Of a stretch of DNA of 26,949 bases, positions 1 through 7,500 are shown piece after piece. The number at the start of each line of letters is the position of its first letter. Position 1 is the stretch's first letter. This stretch comes from Acidobacteria bacterium UBA7540 (GTDB lineage Bacteria > Acidobacteriota > Terriglobia > UBA7540). The stretch lies in the NCBI GenBank assembly GCA_002478145.1, contig DLMI01000042.1, forward strand, positions 15,655-42,603. Reading direction: 5' to 3'. The position numbers were made by a program, and so were the translations under genes. Below the pieces are notes generated by a model that had not been told where the DNA came from, ran no database searches, and was given only the letters and a program-made list of their open reading frames with translations.

Positions 1-30
1 CGTCCCGATGAAGTGCATCGGGAACGCGGG

Positions 31-78
31 CCACCCTCTCCCCAAGGGAGAGGGCAAGCTTCTCTCTTGGAGAGAGGG
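31..78. repeat. Pair of small palindromes, REP-like
   Basis: Two adjacent hairpins lie just beyond the 3' end of the SDR gene. The first has a perfect 9-bp stem, CCCTCTCCC at 34-42 and GGGAGAGGG at 46-54, with a 3-nt loop. The second has a 6-bp stem, 62-67 with 71-76. The core CCACCCTCTCCCC recurs in the larger palindromic element at 19258-19368, so this looks like a dispersed intergenic repeat. It could also help end transcription of the SDR gene, but no T-tract follows. Confidence 0.6.
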
Positions 79-107
79 CTGTATTTCCGACTTCGCAAAC
101 CCCGGCC

Positions 108-941
108 CTACACCCCGCTATACGCTGAGAATCCGCCATCAATGGGCACGATGATTCCCGTGACAAAAGCCGAAGCCGGCGAAAGAAGCCACAAGACCAC
201 TCCAAACAAGTCCTCGGCATGGCCAAAACGCGCCATGGGAGTGTGTTCGACGATCGACTTGCCTCGCGCGGTCAGTTCGCCACTCTTCTCATCGAGCAAT
301 AGAAACTTGTTTTGTTGGGTCAGGAAGAAACCCGGCGCAATGGCGTTCACGCGAATGCGCGGCGAGTAAACCTGAGCCATGTGTACGGCGAGCCACTGTG
401 TAAAGTTGCTGACTCCAGCCTTCGCGGCCGAGTAGGCCAGTACTCGGGTCAGAGGGCGGAATGCGCTCATCGAGGAAATATTGAGAATGACTCCCTCGCC
501 TTTTTCCGCCATAATTTTGCCGAAGACCTGGCAGGGAAGCATCGTCCCCAGGATGTTTAAATCAAACACCCAGCGCAAAGCATCCGGCGGCAGATCGAAA
601 AACGAGAGGTTGGGCGTGGTAGTAGCCTGAGGTGTGTTGCCTCCCGCCGCGTTCACCAGGCTGTGAATAGTGCCGAACTTCTCCAGGATGATCTTGGCGG
701 CTTGGCGCAGGCTCTCCGGGTCCAGGACGTCGGCGCGGACCGCCACCGCGTGGTTTGCGCGCGGCTCCATGAGCTCGAGAATGTGCTGGGCCGGGTCCAG
801 ATTGCGGTCCAAGATCGCAACATTGGCTCCGCATCCCACCAGCGCGCAGGCAATTTCGCCACCCAGGGTTCCAGTCCCGCCCGTGATCACAACTGTCTGC
901 CCGGTGAAATCATAAAGGCGGGTCAATTCGGATGAGTCCAT
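108..941 (-). CDS. SDR family oxidoreductase, D-mannonate oxidoreductase (fructuronate reductase) type
   Basis: This 277-aa protein is a classical short-chain dehydrogenase using NAD(P)H. It shows the Rossmann motif TGGTGTLG at residues 20-27, NAAG at 97-100, catalytic Ser around 156-157 and the YxxxK pair Tyr170/Lys174. The stretch around NAAGGNTP and FFDLPPDALRWVFDLN, and the C-terminal VPIDGGFSAYSGV, match what I remember of the SDR group annotated as D-mannonate oxidoreductase, which interconverts D-fructuronate and D-mannonate in hexuronate breakdown. The substrate is inferred from family resemblance; no uxuA or uxaC neighbour is visible. The ATG is preceded by GGGAGGT with a 9-nt spacer, which supports the start. 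The gene is divergent from the thioferritin gene at 1281. Confidence 0.85.
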   Translation of the reverse strand: MDSSELTRLYDFTGQTVVITGGTGTLGGEIACALVGCGANVAILDRNLDPAQHILELMEPRANHAVAVRADVLDPESLRQAAKIILEKFGTIHSLVNAAGGNTPQATTTPNLSFFDLPPDALRWVFDLNILGTMLPCQVFGKIMAEKGEGVILNISSMSAFRPLTRVLAYSAAKAGVSNFTQWLAVHMAQVYSPRIRVNAIAPGFFLTQQNKFLLLDEKSGELTARGKSIVEHTPMARFGHAEDLFGVVLWLLSPASAFVTGIIVPIDGGFSAYSGV

Positions 942-1280
942 TCAAGTATGACCTCCCATCAGGTTTGTAACGTTCGCCGCGATAAGACTTTCAATTTGCG
1001 CCAGCAATTCGCGCCTCACTTTTCGCGCTCGAGCGGCCCCCCTTATTGTCGATCAGGATGGCCATCGCGTCGAGCACTTTCGTGGAAATGAAGGCTAACC
1101 AAACGGAGAGGAAATATATCCTTGACCAACGGGTTTCACTAGGTCCCAATTCAGACGATAGCAAACAATAAGTCCCTTACGGGAGCGACATAACAGAGAC
1201 GCTCTTGAAGCGCGGAGTTAGCGAACGGGACCGCACCTTGGGAAAGTCCCGGAAGCCTCGAGGGCAAAAGGAGGAAAGCT
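942..1280. other. Divergent intergenic region, no clear gene
   Basis: This 339-bp gap separates the SDR gene (minus) from the thioferritin gene (plus), so it should hold promoters for both. A TTGACC box at 1122-1127 could be a -35 element for the plus strand, but no convincing -10 box follows at 16-18 bp. On the minus strand an open frame covers about 1080 to 1013 and ends in a stop, without homology I recognise. Nothing else can be supported. Confidence 0.4.
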
Positions 1281-1847
1281 ATGGCTCGTGGGGCTCGAGA
1301 AGTAGTTCAAAAGGCGGGGGTCGATGTCGATAAGCTGTTGGAAATGCTGGTCCGGAATGCCTCCGCAGAATTGACCACCTTCTATTACTACACCATTCTT
1401 CGCGTCAACCTCATCGGGCTCGAAGGGGAGGGTCTGAAGGAGATCACCGAGGACGCTCGGATCGAAAACCGCAACCACTTCGAGGTGCTCGTTCCACGGA
1501 TTTACGAGCTGGGCGGCGCACTCCCGAGGAATATGAACGATTTTCACGATCTGTCTGCTTGTCCGCCGGCTTATCTCCCCCAAGATCCGACCAATGTCAA
1601 GGCGATGCTGGAGGTCCTGGTAAAGGCGGAGCGCTGCGCAATCGGGGGTTATAACGCGATTTGCAACCTGGCCGCCGGCAAAGACCACCGCACTTATGAC
1701 CTGGCACTCGCTATCCTGCACGAGGAGATCGAGCACGAAGCTTGGTTCTCAGAGTTCCTTGGCGAAGGTCCCTCCGGCCGCTTCCGGCGCTCGGGCACAG
1801 GCTCGGAAAGAAACTCTCCGTATGTTAAGAAGTTTATGTCTCACTGA
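1281..1847 (+). CDS. Dps-like thioferritin (DPSL family), ferritin-like di-iron protein
   Basis: This 188-aa four-helix-bundle protein probably oxidises and stores iron, using peroxide, to protect the cell from oxidative stress. Candidate di-iron ligands are Glu30, Glu62 and His66 (ExxxH), Glu117, and Glu149/His152 (ExxH), the spacing expected of ferritin-like proteins. Two cysteines 25 residues apart, Cys94 (SACPPAYLP) and Cys119 (AERCAI), match the cysteine pair that sets DPSL thioferritins apart from ordinary Dps; Cys128 is an additional cysteine. The start is secure: AAGGAGG ends 6 nt before the ATG. It is monocistronic and is the only convincing plus-strand gene in the window. The last ~25 residues are polar and probably disordered. 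A bacterioferritin-like relative is the main alternative. Confidence 0.85.
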   Translation: MARGAREVVQKAGVDVDKLLEMLVRNASAELTTFYYYTILRVNLIGLEGEGLKEITEDARIENRNHFEVLVPRIYELGGALPRNMNDFHDLSACPPAYLPQDPTNVKAMLEVLVKAERCAIGGYNAICNLAAGKDHRTYDLALAILHEEIEHEAWFSEFLGEGPSGRFRRSGTGSERNSPYVKKFMSH

Positions 1848-2018
1848 TTCCCTCCTGTTCTACCGGGGATTTTGGCAGGGACGCCTGCTGTGGGGTGAGG
1901 CGATGCTTTTCCTCACAGCGGGGCGCCAAGTCGGGCCCACCGCTCGTGGCTAATGCTGGCGAGAGTAGCGGGAGAAGAGTTTCTCGCGAGGTCTCTGATC
2001 TGTATCGTTAGCCATCAG

Positions 2019-4025
2019 TCAGAATCTGGAATCTGTCGATAAAGTGACCGCGTTACCCCGAATCACACCCAGGCTTTGCGCGTAGTTGTAATGCGTGTAT
2101 CCCAGCTTGAAGGAAAGGCGCTTGTTGATCCTAAGAGAAAGGCCGGGATTCAAATTCAAGGCCTGGGTCAGAGGTTGGTGCTTCTCCACTTGTTGTACAC
2201 CCAACGCGCCGGAAAAATCGTAGCCGAGCGGGCCCCGGAGAATGCCAAAAAGCCGTGCTGTGAGTTGGTGCACTTGATAAAACGAGGGGTTAAAGAACCC
2301 CATGTAAACACTGGGCTGAGACCGGGTAAAACCGTACACCCGACCTTCGTATCCCATGTCTATCGACGAATGCTCCAACCGAAGGATGTTCCGCACAAGA
2401 GTCACGGAACCTCCATGTGCCTGGTCGTGGACCGCCGTGCCTTCCACCAGGCTCGGGGTTCCATTTACGACGTCAAGCTGCTGGAATCGGATGGATGAGT
2501 AATGGGCGAGGAAGTAATCAACCCGCAGCTCCGTGCGCGGAGTGAAGGAGAATCTCAACCCTCCGTCCAAGAGGCTTTCCATGACACCCATGCGCACAGA
2601 AAGGGGAGTATAGGGAACGGCGGCGCGAGCCAGGGACAAATCAAGGGTGAGGTTTTTCTTCAAGCTATAGCTCGCGCCCAGGAATCCCAGAGGGCGGAAG
2701 GTTGCTGTGGAGACAAGTTGGGACTGGCCTGGAATGCTCTGCAACGCGCCTGGCCCGAATCGTACCAGGCCCACGCCCCCGCGCAGTATAAGGCGTGGAT
2801 GAATCGCCGTGGTTTGGCGGTACATGAACTCTGACGGGACGACCGCTCCACCGATTGCTCCCGGGCTCGTCGCAGGCAACGCGTCAAAGGAAAGTGACGA
2901 GCTCGTTCGGGGCAACGCAGAAAAGCCAACGCTTGACTCATATCCAAATAGCCGCAGGTCCTGGCCGGAAAACCCGATCAGATCCGGGGAAGCGTTGCCG
3001 GTGCTGGTCTCACGCGCGTAGGAGGCGGAAGCGTGAAAGGTGACCTCTTGCTCCTCGCGGAGACTCCTCTCAAGCTGACCTGATTCAGGGTTACCGGGGC
3101 TCATTTGGTTTAATCGGGCAAGGAGTTCAAGAGCCTGCCGCCGGTGGTGGCGGGCGCGCTCCAAGTTGGCGAGCAAGAAGAGCGCGTCGAAGTCGTTGGG
3201 GCGATCTTTTACCAGCTTGCTGACGAGCGCGTAGGAATAGGCAATGTTACCGCGATAATAGAAGACGCGCGCATTGCCGAGCAAGGCATCATAGTCTGTC
3301 GGATCAACCTTCAGCAGTTGGCTGAAATTGGCGAGCGCTTCTGCATACCTGCCTTGGAATAGTTTCGCATAGGCGAGCTGCAAGCGCGCCTCGCGGTTTC
3401 GGGGTTGGACGGTGAGAACCGAGGACAGGATCTGCCGGGCTTGCTTATATTTGCCCAAGCGTGTCTCGGCCCGAGCCAAGTCGATCTTAAATTCAGGATT
3501 GGCAGGGTGCATCGCCACGAGACGCACGAAAACAGAGCGCGCGTCGAGGGGTTGATCCGAGCGGAGAAAGGCATGTCCCAGACCCTCCAGCGCGTCGGCG
3601 TCTTGGGGGGTTTTCGCCAACAACTCCTGGTATAAGCTTTTCGACTCTTCTTGGTGGCCGCTCAGGCTCAGCGCCCGTGCCAGACCGAGCTTGAGGTCAC
3701 GATCACTGGGGTCAAGTTCCAAAGCGTGCTTATAGGCTTGGATCGCGGCCGCGAAGTCCCCGCGCCTCAGGTAGGCGATAGCGGATTGTTTAAGGGGAAG
3801 GGAATTCCCCGGGAGTGGACTCCCGGATTTGGCGATGGTCGGATGGGCAGCTTGGCTTGGCGACTCTCCCGTGGCAGGGGCCGGTTCCTTGGGCGGCAGA
3901 GGGGTTTGTCCACGGAGACCCACAGAGGCAGGCTGAAGCAGGATCGTCGTTAAGAAAAGAACAGCCGGCGTCACTTCCCGGAAAGGGCGAAATAAACGCG
4001 ATCTTGAGTGACGATGCGCCATCAT
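2019..4025 (-). CDS. TPR plus outer-membrane beta-barrel protein, polysaccharide export (PgaA/BcsC-like)
   Basis: This 668-aa protein is probably the periplasmic scaffold and outer-membrane pore for a polysaccharide. It has a signal peptide (hydrophobic stretch around 19-36), a Pro/Ala-rich linker, six or so TPRs between about 78 and 320, then about 340 residues of alternating polar and hydrophobic strands typical of a beta-barrel. It ends in phenylalanine, as many barrel proteins do. The order TPR then barrel is that of PgaA, BcsC and AlgK/AlgE. It is the last gene of the operon, 29 bp after the GT2 gene. The start is ATGATG; the second ATG (4022) is better spaced from GAGGGGG than the first. 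No direct sequence match to PgaA is claimed; the call rests on architecture and context. Confidence 0.75.
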   Translation of the reverse strand: MMAHRHSRSRLFRPFREVTPAVLFLTTILLQPASVGLRGQTPLPPKEPAPATGESPSQAAHPTIAKSGSPLPGNSLPLKQSAIAYLRRGDFAAAIQAYKHALELDPSDRDLKLGLARALSLSGHQEESKSLYQELLAKTPQDADALEGLGHAFLRSDQPLDARSVFVRLVAMHPANPEFKIDLARAETRLGKYKQARQILSSVLTVQPRNREARLQLAYAKLFQGRYAEALANFSQLLKVDPTDYDALLGNARVFYYRGNIAYSYALVSKLVKDRPNDFDALFLLANLERARHHRRQALELLARLNQMSPGNPESGQLERSLREEQEVTFHASASYARETSTGNASPDLIGFSGQDLRLFGYESSVGFSALPRTSSSLSFDALPATSPGAIGGAVVPSEFMYRQTTAIHPRLILRGGVGLVRFGPGALQSIPGQSQLVSTATFRPLGFLGASYSLKKNLTLDLSLARAAVPYTPLSVRMGVMESLLDGGLRFSFTPRTELRVDYFLAHYSSIRFQQLDVVNGTPSLVEGTAVHDQAHGGSVTLVRNILRLEHSSIDMGYEGRVYGFTRSQPSVYMGFFNPSFYQVHQLTARLFGILRGPLGYDFSGALGVQQVEKHQPLTQALNLNPGLSLRINKRLSFKLGYTHYNYAQSLGVIRGNAVTLSTDSRF

Positions 4026-4054
4026 TCCCCCTCAGACAGGCGCCCATTGAGGGA

Positions 4055-5533
4055 TTAACCTGCCTTTCCCGCGCTCGCATTCGCGGAGGCAGGAGCCAGG
4101 TCCGTCGCATCCGAAGAGAGTGATTGTCCTTTGTGCATTACCTTCTCCCACCGGTGCGATCCAAACAGGAATTTCATCGTTCCTTGGACGCGAAAGAAAA
4201 GAATGAGTTGGCGGTAACCCATGTTTTCGAGCATGCCGTAAGCGAGCAAAACCAAGAGGTCTCGAGGCCTGGGGTAGCGTCGGTAGGTCAACTCTTCGAG
4301 GAGCACAGCCCCTACCGACAGGAAACCACCATAAGCCAGGCCCAGCAGAATGAATAAGAGCAGCAGGGCTGGGGACATGAGCCCACCAAAGAAGGATAGA
4401 GGCACCAGAAGATATCCAAGGAATTCGACGATGGCGCCCAGTCCTTCCACATAGAGATGGAAGGGCAAGCTGAATAAGCCGACCATTCCATACTGACGAC
4501 GGAAGAGCATCCTGCGGTGTTTCCGGAGGGTCTGGCAGAGCCCCAATTGCCAACGACGCCTTTGGCGGCTCAGCATGCTCACAGAGGCCGGGCACTCGGT
4601 CCAGCAAACAGGATCGGAAGTGAATGACATTTCAATGTCACGTTTGTTCTGGGCCGCCCAGTGGCGCAAGGTGATGATGAGATCCATGTCCTCGGTGACG
4701 GTATCGGCGCTGAACCCGCCCACCTCAATTACAGCCTTACGCTGGAATAGGGCGAGAGCTCCCGAGACGATCACGGTCCCTCCCAGCAGCGACCAGCCGT
4801 TCCGTCCCGTAAGGAAGCTGCGCAGGTATTCCACAACTTGAAAGCGCTCTAAGGAAGTCGCCGGGAGTCCCAGTTTCACTATCTGGCCATTTCTTCCCGT
4901 ACATCCATTAATGATTCTGACGATACCTCCACTGACAATAGTTTCCTTCGGCGACCTGAGGATGGGATCCATCAGTCGCAAAAGCGACTCGCGCTCCAGG
5001 ATGGAATCCGCGTCCAGGCAGCAGAAATAAGGGGTGCGGCAGAGGTTGATTCCCGTATTCAGCGCGTCGGGCTTGCCACCCCTTTGCTTGTGAACTACCA
5101 GGAGGTTGGGAATGTAAGGATTAAAGTATAAGCTGCGCACGGCGAAAGTGGGAAGGGTGGGGTGGTAAACCTGATCCATGGGGGCCAACTTGAAGGCTGC
5201 CGCCAATCGCTTCAGAGTTGAATCGGTCGATCCGTCATCGACCACGATTACGGAGACCCACGGGTAATCCACCCCCAGGGCGGAGCGAACCGTTTCCACG
5301 ATGATGCGTTCCTCGTTCCAGGCGGGCACGATGATGGTGACCGCAGGCGTGAGGGACGAGCCTCGCAACTCGGTCAATCCTTGGTAGGCTACTCGTCGAG
5401 AATGAAACCATATGGCCCTCAGAGACATGACCATCAGAGCCGTATAGACCCCGTTCCCCACTACGAAGTAGGAGAGAATCAGCAGGTTGAAGAAAATCAG
5501 GGCATGTCCGAAAAGTGATCCCCACATGTCCAT
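4055..5533 (-). CDS. Processive family-2 glycosyltransferase, membrane polysaccharide synthase (PgaC/NfrB-like)
   Basis: This 492-aa inner-membrane enzyme should polymerise a sugar from a nucleotide-sugar donor and pass the chain across the membrane. One hydrophobic segment lies at about 10-40. The GT-A domain covers roughly 64-330, with VVDDGS at 97-102 (Asp99/Asp100), DADS at 174-177, TED at 280-282 as catalytic base, and QRRRW at 324-328. The QxxRW signature marks processive synthases such as cellulose, hyaluronan and PNAG synthases. Two or three more hydrophobic stretches lie between 350 and 450. No PilZ domain is visible. AAAGGA sits 7 nt before the ATG and overlaps the stop of the HEAT gene upstream, so translation is likely coupled. 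The polymer is unknown. Confidence 0.85.
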   Translation of the reverse strand: MDMWGSLFGHALIFFNLLILSYFVVGNGVYTALMVMSLRAIWFHSRRVAYQGLTELRGSSLTPAVTIIVPAWNEERIIVETVRSALGVDYPWVSVIVVDDGSTDSTLKRLAAAFKLAPMDQVYHPTLPTFAVRSLYFNPYIPNLLVVHKQRGGKPDALNTGINLCRTPYFCCLDADSILERESLLRLMDPILRSPKETIVSGGIVRIINGCTGRNGQIVKLGLPATSLERFQVVEYLRSFLTGRNGWSLLGGTVIVSGALALFQRKAVIEVGGFSADTVTEDMDLIITLRHWAAQNKRDIEMSFTSDPVCWTECPASVSMLSRQRRRWQLGLCQTLRKHRRMLFRRQYGMVGLFSLPFHLYVEGLGAIVEFLGYLLVPLSFFGGLMSPALLLLFILLGLAYGGFLSVGAVLLEELTYRRYPRPRDLLVLLAYGMLENMGYRQLILFFRVQGTMKFLFGSHRWEKVMHKGQSLSSDATDLAPASANASAGKAG

Positions 5534-5545
5534 GAGGGAGTCCTT

Positions 5546-7006
5546 TCAGGTGGCCAGCTTCGATTGGCCGCAAGCGGGCTGCTCCGGCTCGCGGGCTGCA
5601 TCAAGAGCGGCGCAGAGTCTACCCCATGCTTCAATCTTCGGCTCGCGGCGTTCCCCAAGCTTCTCAAACAGAATCTGGAGGAGCTGACGGCCGGAGCTGT
5701 TACTGAGTGCCGCATTAAGATAACGAGTGGCGCCCGTGGTCACGAGTCGCTCCACCACCCGAGTCTCCAGATTGCCCGGGCTTTCGCCGTAGTTTTGCAG
5801 GAGGCTCAAAACCAGACCTGAGTGTTCCAGCTCCTCGAGGATCTGTTCCCTCAGGGTTTCATCCTCTGTCTCCAGGAAATGCTCGTAGAGCTTGGAAACA
5901 CCCTCGCGTCCGTAAGCAAGAAGCGCCCGCAGCGCAGCTTGGCGGACCATCCGATGGGGATCCGTGAGGAACCCCTGGACTTCGGCCATCGGCAAAAGCC
6001 CTGGCCGCTGAGCCAAGGTTTGCAACGCCTCCCTCCGAATCGACCACTGAGGATCTTGAAGCACCTGGCGCAAAACAGAGCTGGAGACCGCAGCATCGAG
6101 ATGCGCAGTGACCTCGGCAGCCAGAGCGCGGACCTCAGGATCAGCATCGGAAGTGAGCGCGGCCAAGTCGCGGTCGAACACGCTCTTGTATTGGAAAAGG
6201 GCTGGTTCCCCAGCCAGCTCGCCCTTCGCCATTTCGCGCAGAATCTCCGCCGCCGCCGAGCGGACTCGCGGATGCGGGTGGCGCAGCGAAGGCAGGAGTT
6301 GCGGGGCTTGGGAAAGTGGAAACTTGGCCATGGCCGCCTTCAGAGAATAAAGAGAGAAACGCGAACGGTTTTCCGTCACCGCTTTGTGCATTCGATCCAG
6401 GAGCGCCGGGAAACTTTGAGGTTCGCGAATGGCGGCCAGCGACCGTAGAGCGACCTGCTGAACGTCGGGGTGCGGGTCGTCCAGGGCCCTTACAAGAATG
6501 GGCCAGCTCGCTTGGTGGCGCAGCAGGCCCAGGTTTCTTGCGCTTCGGGCACGAAGCAAAAAATGCAGGCGTGAAAAAATATGGAGAAGGCCGTCGGGGT
6601 TTGAGAGTGCCTCGCGCAACGAAACGGGCCCGAATTGATCGAGAATCCGCCGCTGCCAAACATCGATCAATCCAAACTCCAGGCACAGCCCTTCTAAGAC
6701 GGTGGCGAGAGGGGGAGCGGAGACGCATTTGAGAAGTAGTGGTTCAAGGAGAAGTTCGAGACTGGATAAAGGCAGCGTGCGCAGACTTGCCAGACTTTGC
6801 GCCGAATGTTTACCTTCCAACAGCGTCGCGGGAGTGAGCGCATAATGGATGGAGAGGCTTTTAACCCGGCGGTCAAACCGATCGTGATGCCAGCGCCGGA
6901 CCATTGCCCCCACGGCTAGTGCAAGCGTCCCCACGGTAACCGTGGCCAGAATGGCCCTTGCCAGGCTGGTCAAGAGCGGGAGGTTTGGAGCGGGCAAAAC
7001 CATCAT
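5546..7006 (-). CDS. Membrane-anchored HEAT-repeat protein, first gene of exopolysaccharide operon
   Basis: This 486-aa protein has one N-terminal membrane helix (about 12-35) followed at once by many basic residues (RRWHHDRFDRR), so the rest should face the cytoplasm. HEAT-like helical pairs with the usual DP..VR..A spacing occur near 169-193, 237-260, 281-303, 313-333 and 343-366. HEAT arrays are binding surfaces, and no catalytic motif is visible. Its stop codon overlaps the ribosome-binding site of the GT2 synthase 12 bp downstream. It may be a scaffold or regulator of the synthase, in the place where PgaD, BcsB or PilZ partners sit elsewhere; that role is inference. The start is ATGATG with only a weak AGG upstream. 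The domain call is firm, the function is not. Confidence 0.75.
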   Translation of the reverse strand: MMVLPAPNLPLLTSLARAILATVTVGTLALAVGAMVRRWHHDRFDRRVKSLSIHYALTPATLLEGKHSAQSLASLRTLPLSSLELLLEPLLLKCVSAPPLATVLEGLCLEFGLIDVWQRRILDQFGPVSLREALSNPDGLLHIFSRLHFLLRARSARNLGLLRHQASWPILVRALDDPHPDVQQVALRSLAAIREPQSFPALLDRMHKAVTENRSRFSLYSLKAAMAKFPLSQAPQLLPSLRHPHPRVRSAAAEILREMAKGELAGEPALFQYKSVFDRDLAALTSDADPEVRALAAEVTAHLDAAVSSSVLRQVLQDPQWSIRREALQTLAQRPGLLPMAEVQGFLTDPHRMVRQAALRALLAYGREGVSKLYEHFLETEDETLREQILEELEHSGLVLSLLQNYGESPGNLETRVVERLVTTGATRYLNAALSNSSGRQLLQILFEKLGERREPKIEAWGRLCAALDAAREPEQPACGQSKLAT

Positions 7007-7460
7007 AACCTGCTGACGCTGCCTTCACTAGGTTTCAAAACGGGTTCCCTTCACAAGGCTGTCAATACCTTGCAAGGGACATGACAAGTAACGTATTTCA
7101 CGCGGTGATGATTTGATCGCGCACTTTCAGGACGTCAGCCACAAACGTGCCGCATAGCTACGGAAGGCGAGGGAAGCATGATTTTACGGTGTAGGTAACG
7201 AAAAGTCAATATAGATGCAATTATTTGGTTACACGATGGAGTTATTGATTAGTCAGTTATATTGTCGAAAGAAAAAGCTCACGCGCATTGCCGTCAAGAC
7301 GAAGAGCTGACCGATCCTGGTGATTGAACAAATCGCGGTGGGGAATTGGATAGGTGCAGTTTGGAAACGATGGGCGTTGTGGGGGCGCACACGTGCGCAC
7401 ATATTGTTGCTGCCGGGTTCCCTCCCTTCCACCCCCCCTCGTCACCCCGCCTAGCGAGCC
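7007..7460. other. Intergenic region with 5' leader of the HEAT/GT2/TPR operon
   Basis: This stretch separates the HEAT operon from the redox genes. Bases 7190-7262 are clearly more AT-rich than the surroundings. The minus-strand promoter at 7181-7209 would give a leader of about 165 nt before the HEAT start. I looked for a c-di-GMP (GEMM) riboswitch in the leader because this is an exopolysaccharide operon, and saw no match to its conserved core. Small open frames here have no recognisable product. Confidence 0.4.
7181..7209 (-). promoter_or_regulatory. Sigma70-like promoter for the HEAT/GT2/TPR operon
   Basis: Reading the minus strand, TTGACT (7209-7204) is followed after exactly 17 bp by TAAAAT (7186-7181), five of six matches in each box. 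It lies in the AT-rich part of the gap and points at the HEAT gene. The predicted start of transcription is near 7173. Confidence 0.5.
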
Positions 7461-7500
7461 ACCCGTTAGTTCTTGTCGCAAGCGGCGACTGAGAACGGGT
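7461..7500 (-). terminator. Hairpin directly after the DsbA-like gene
   Basis: ACCCGTT at 7461-7467 pairs perfectly with AACGGGT at 7494-7500, and an inner GTCGC/GCGAC pairing extends the structure. It abuts the TAA stop of the gene ending at 7500. No T-run follows, so it may slow decay of the transcript from its 3' end instead of being an intrinsic terminator. Confidence 0.35.

Noticed and set aside
1891..1918. GTGAGG...CCTCAC hairpin after the thioferritin gene
   Set aside because: The stem is only 6 bp with a 10-nt loop and no T-run, too weak for a terminator.
1696..1953. Plus-strand open frame overlapping the thioferritin end
   Set aside because: It lies mostly inside the thioferritin gene in another frame, has no ribosome-binding site and an Arg/Ser-rich composition typical of shadows.
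7060..7080. TTGACA box in the leader of the HEAT operon
   Set aside because: No acceptable -10 box follows at 16-18 bp on the minus strand, unlike the pair at 7181-7209.
7007..7175. Possible c-di-GMP riboswitch in the exopolysaccharide leader
   Set aside because: The conserved GEMM core was not seen on reading the minus strand.
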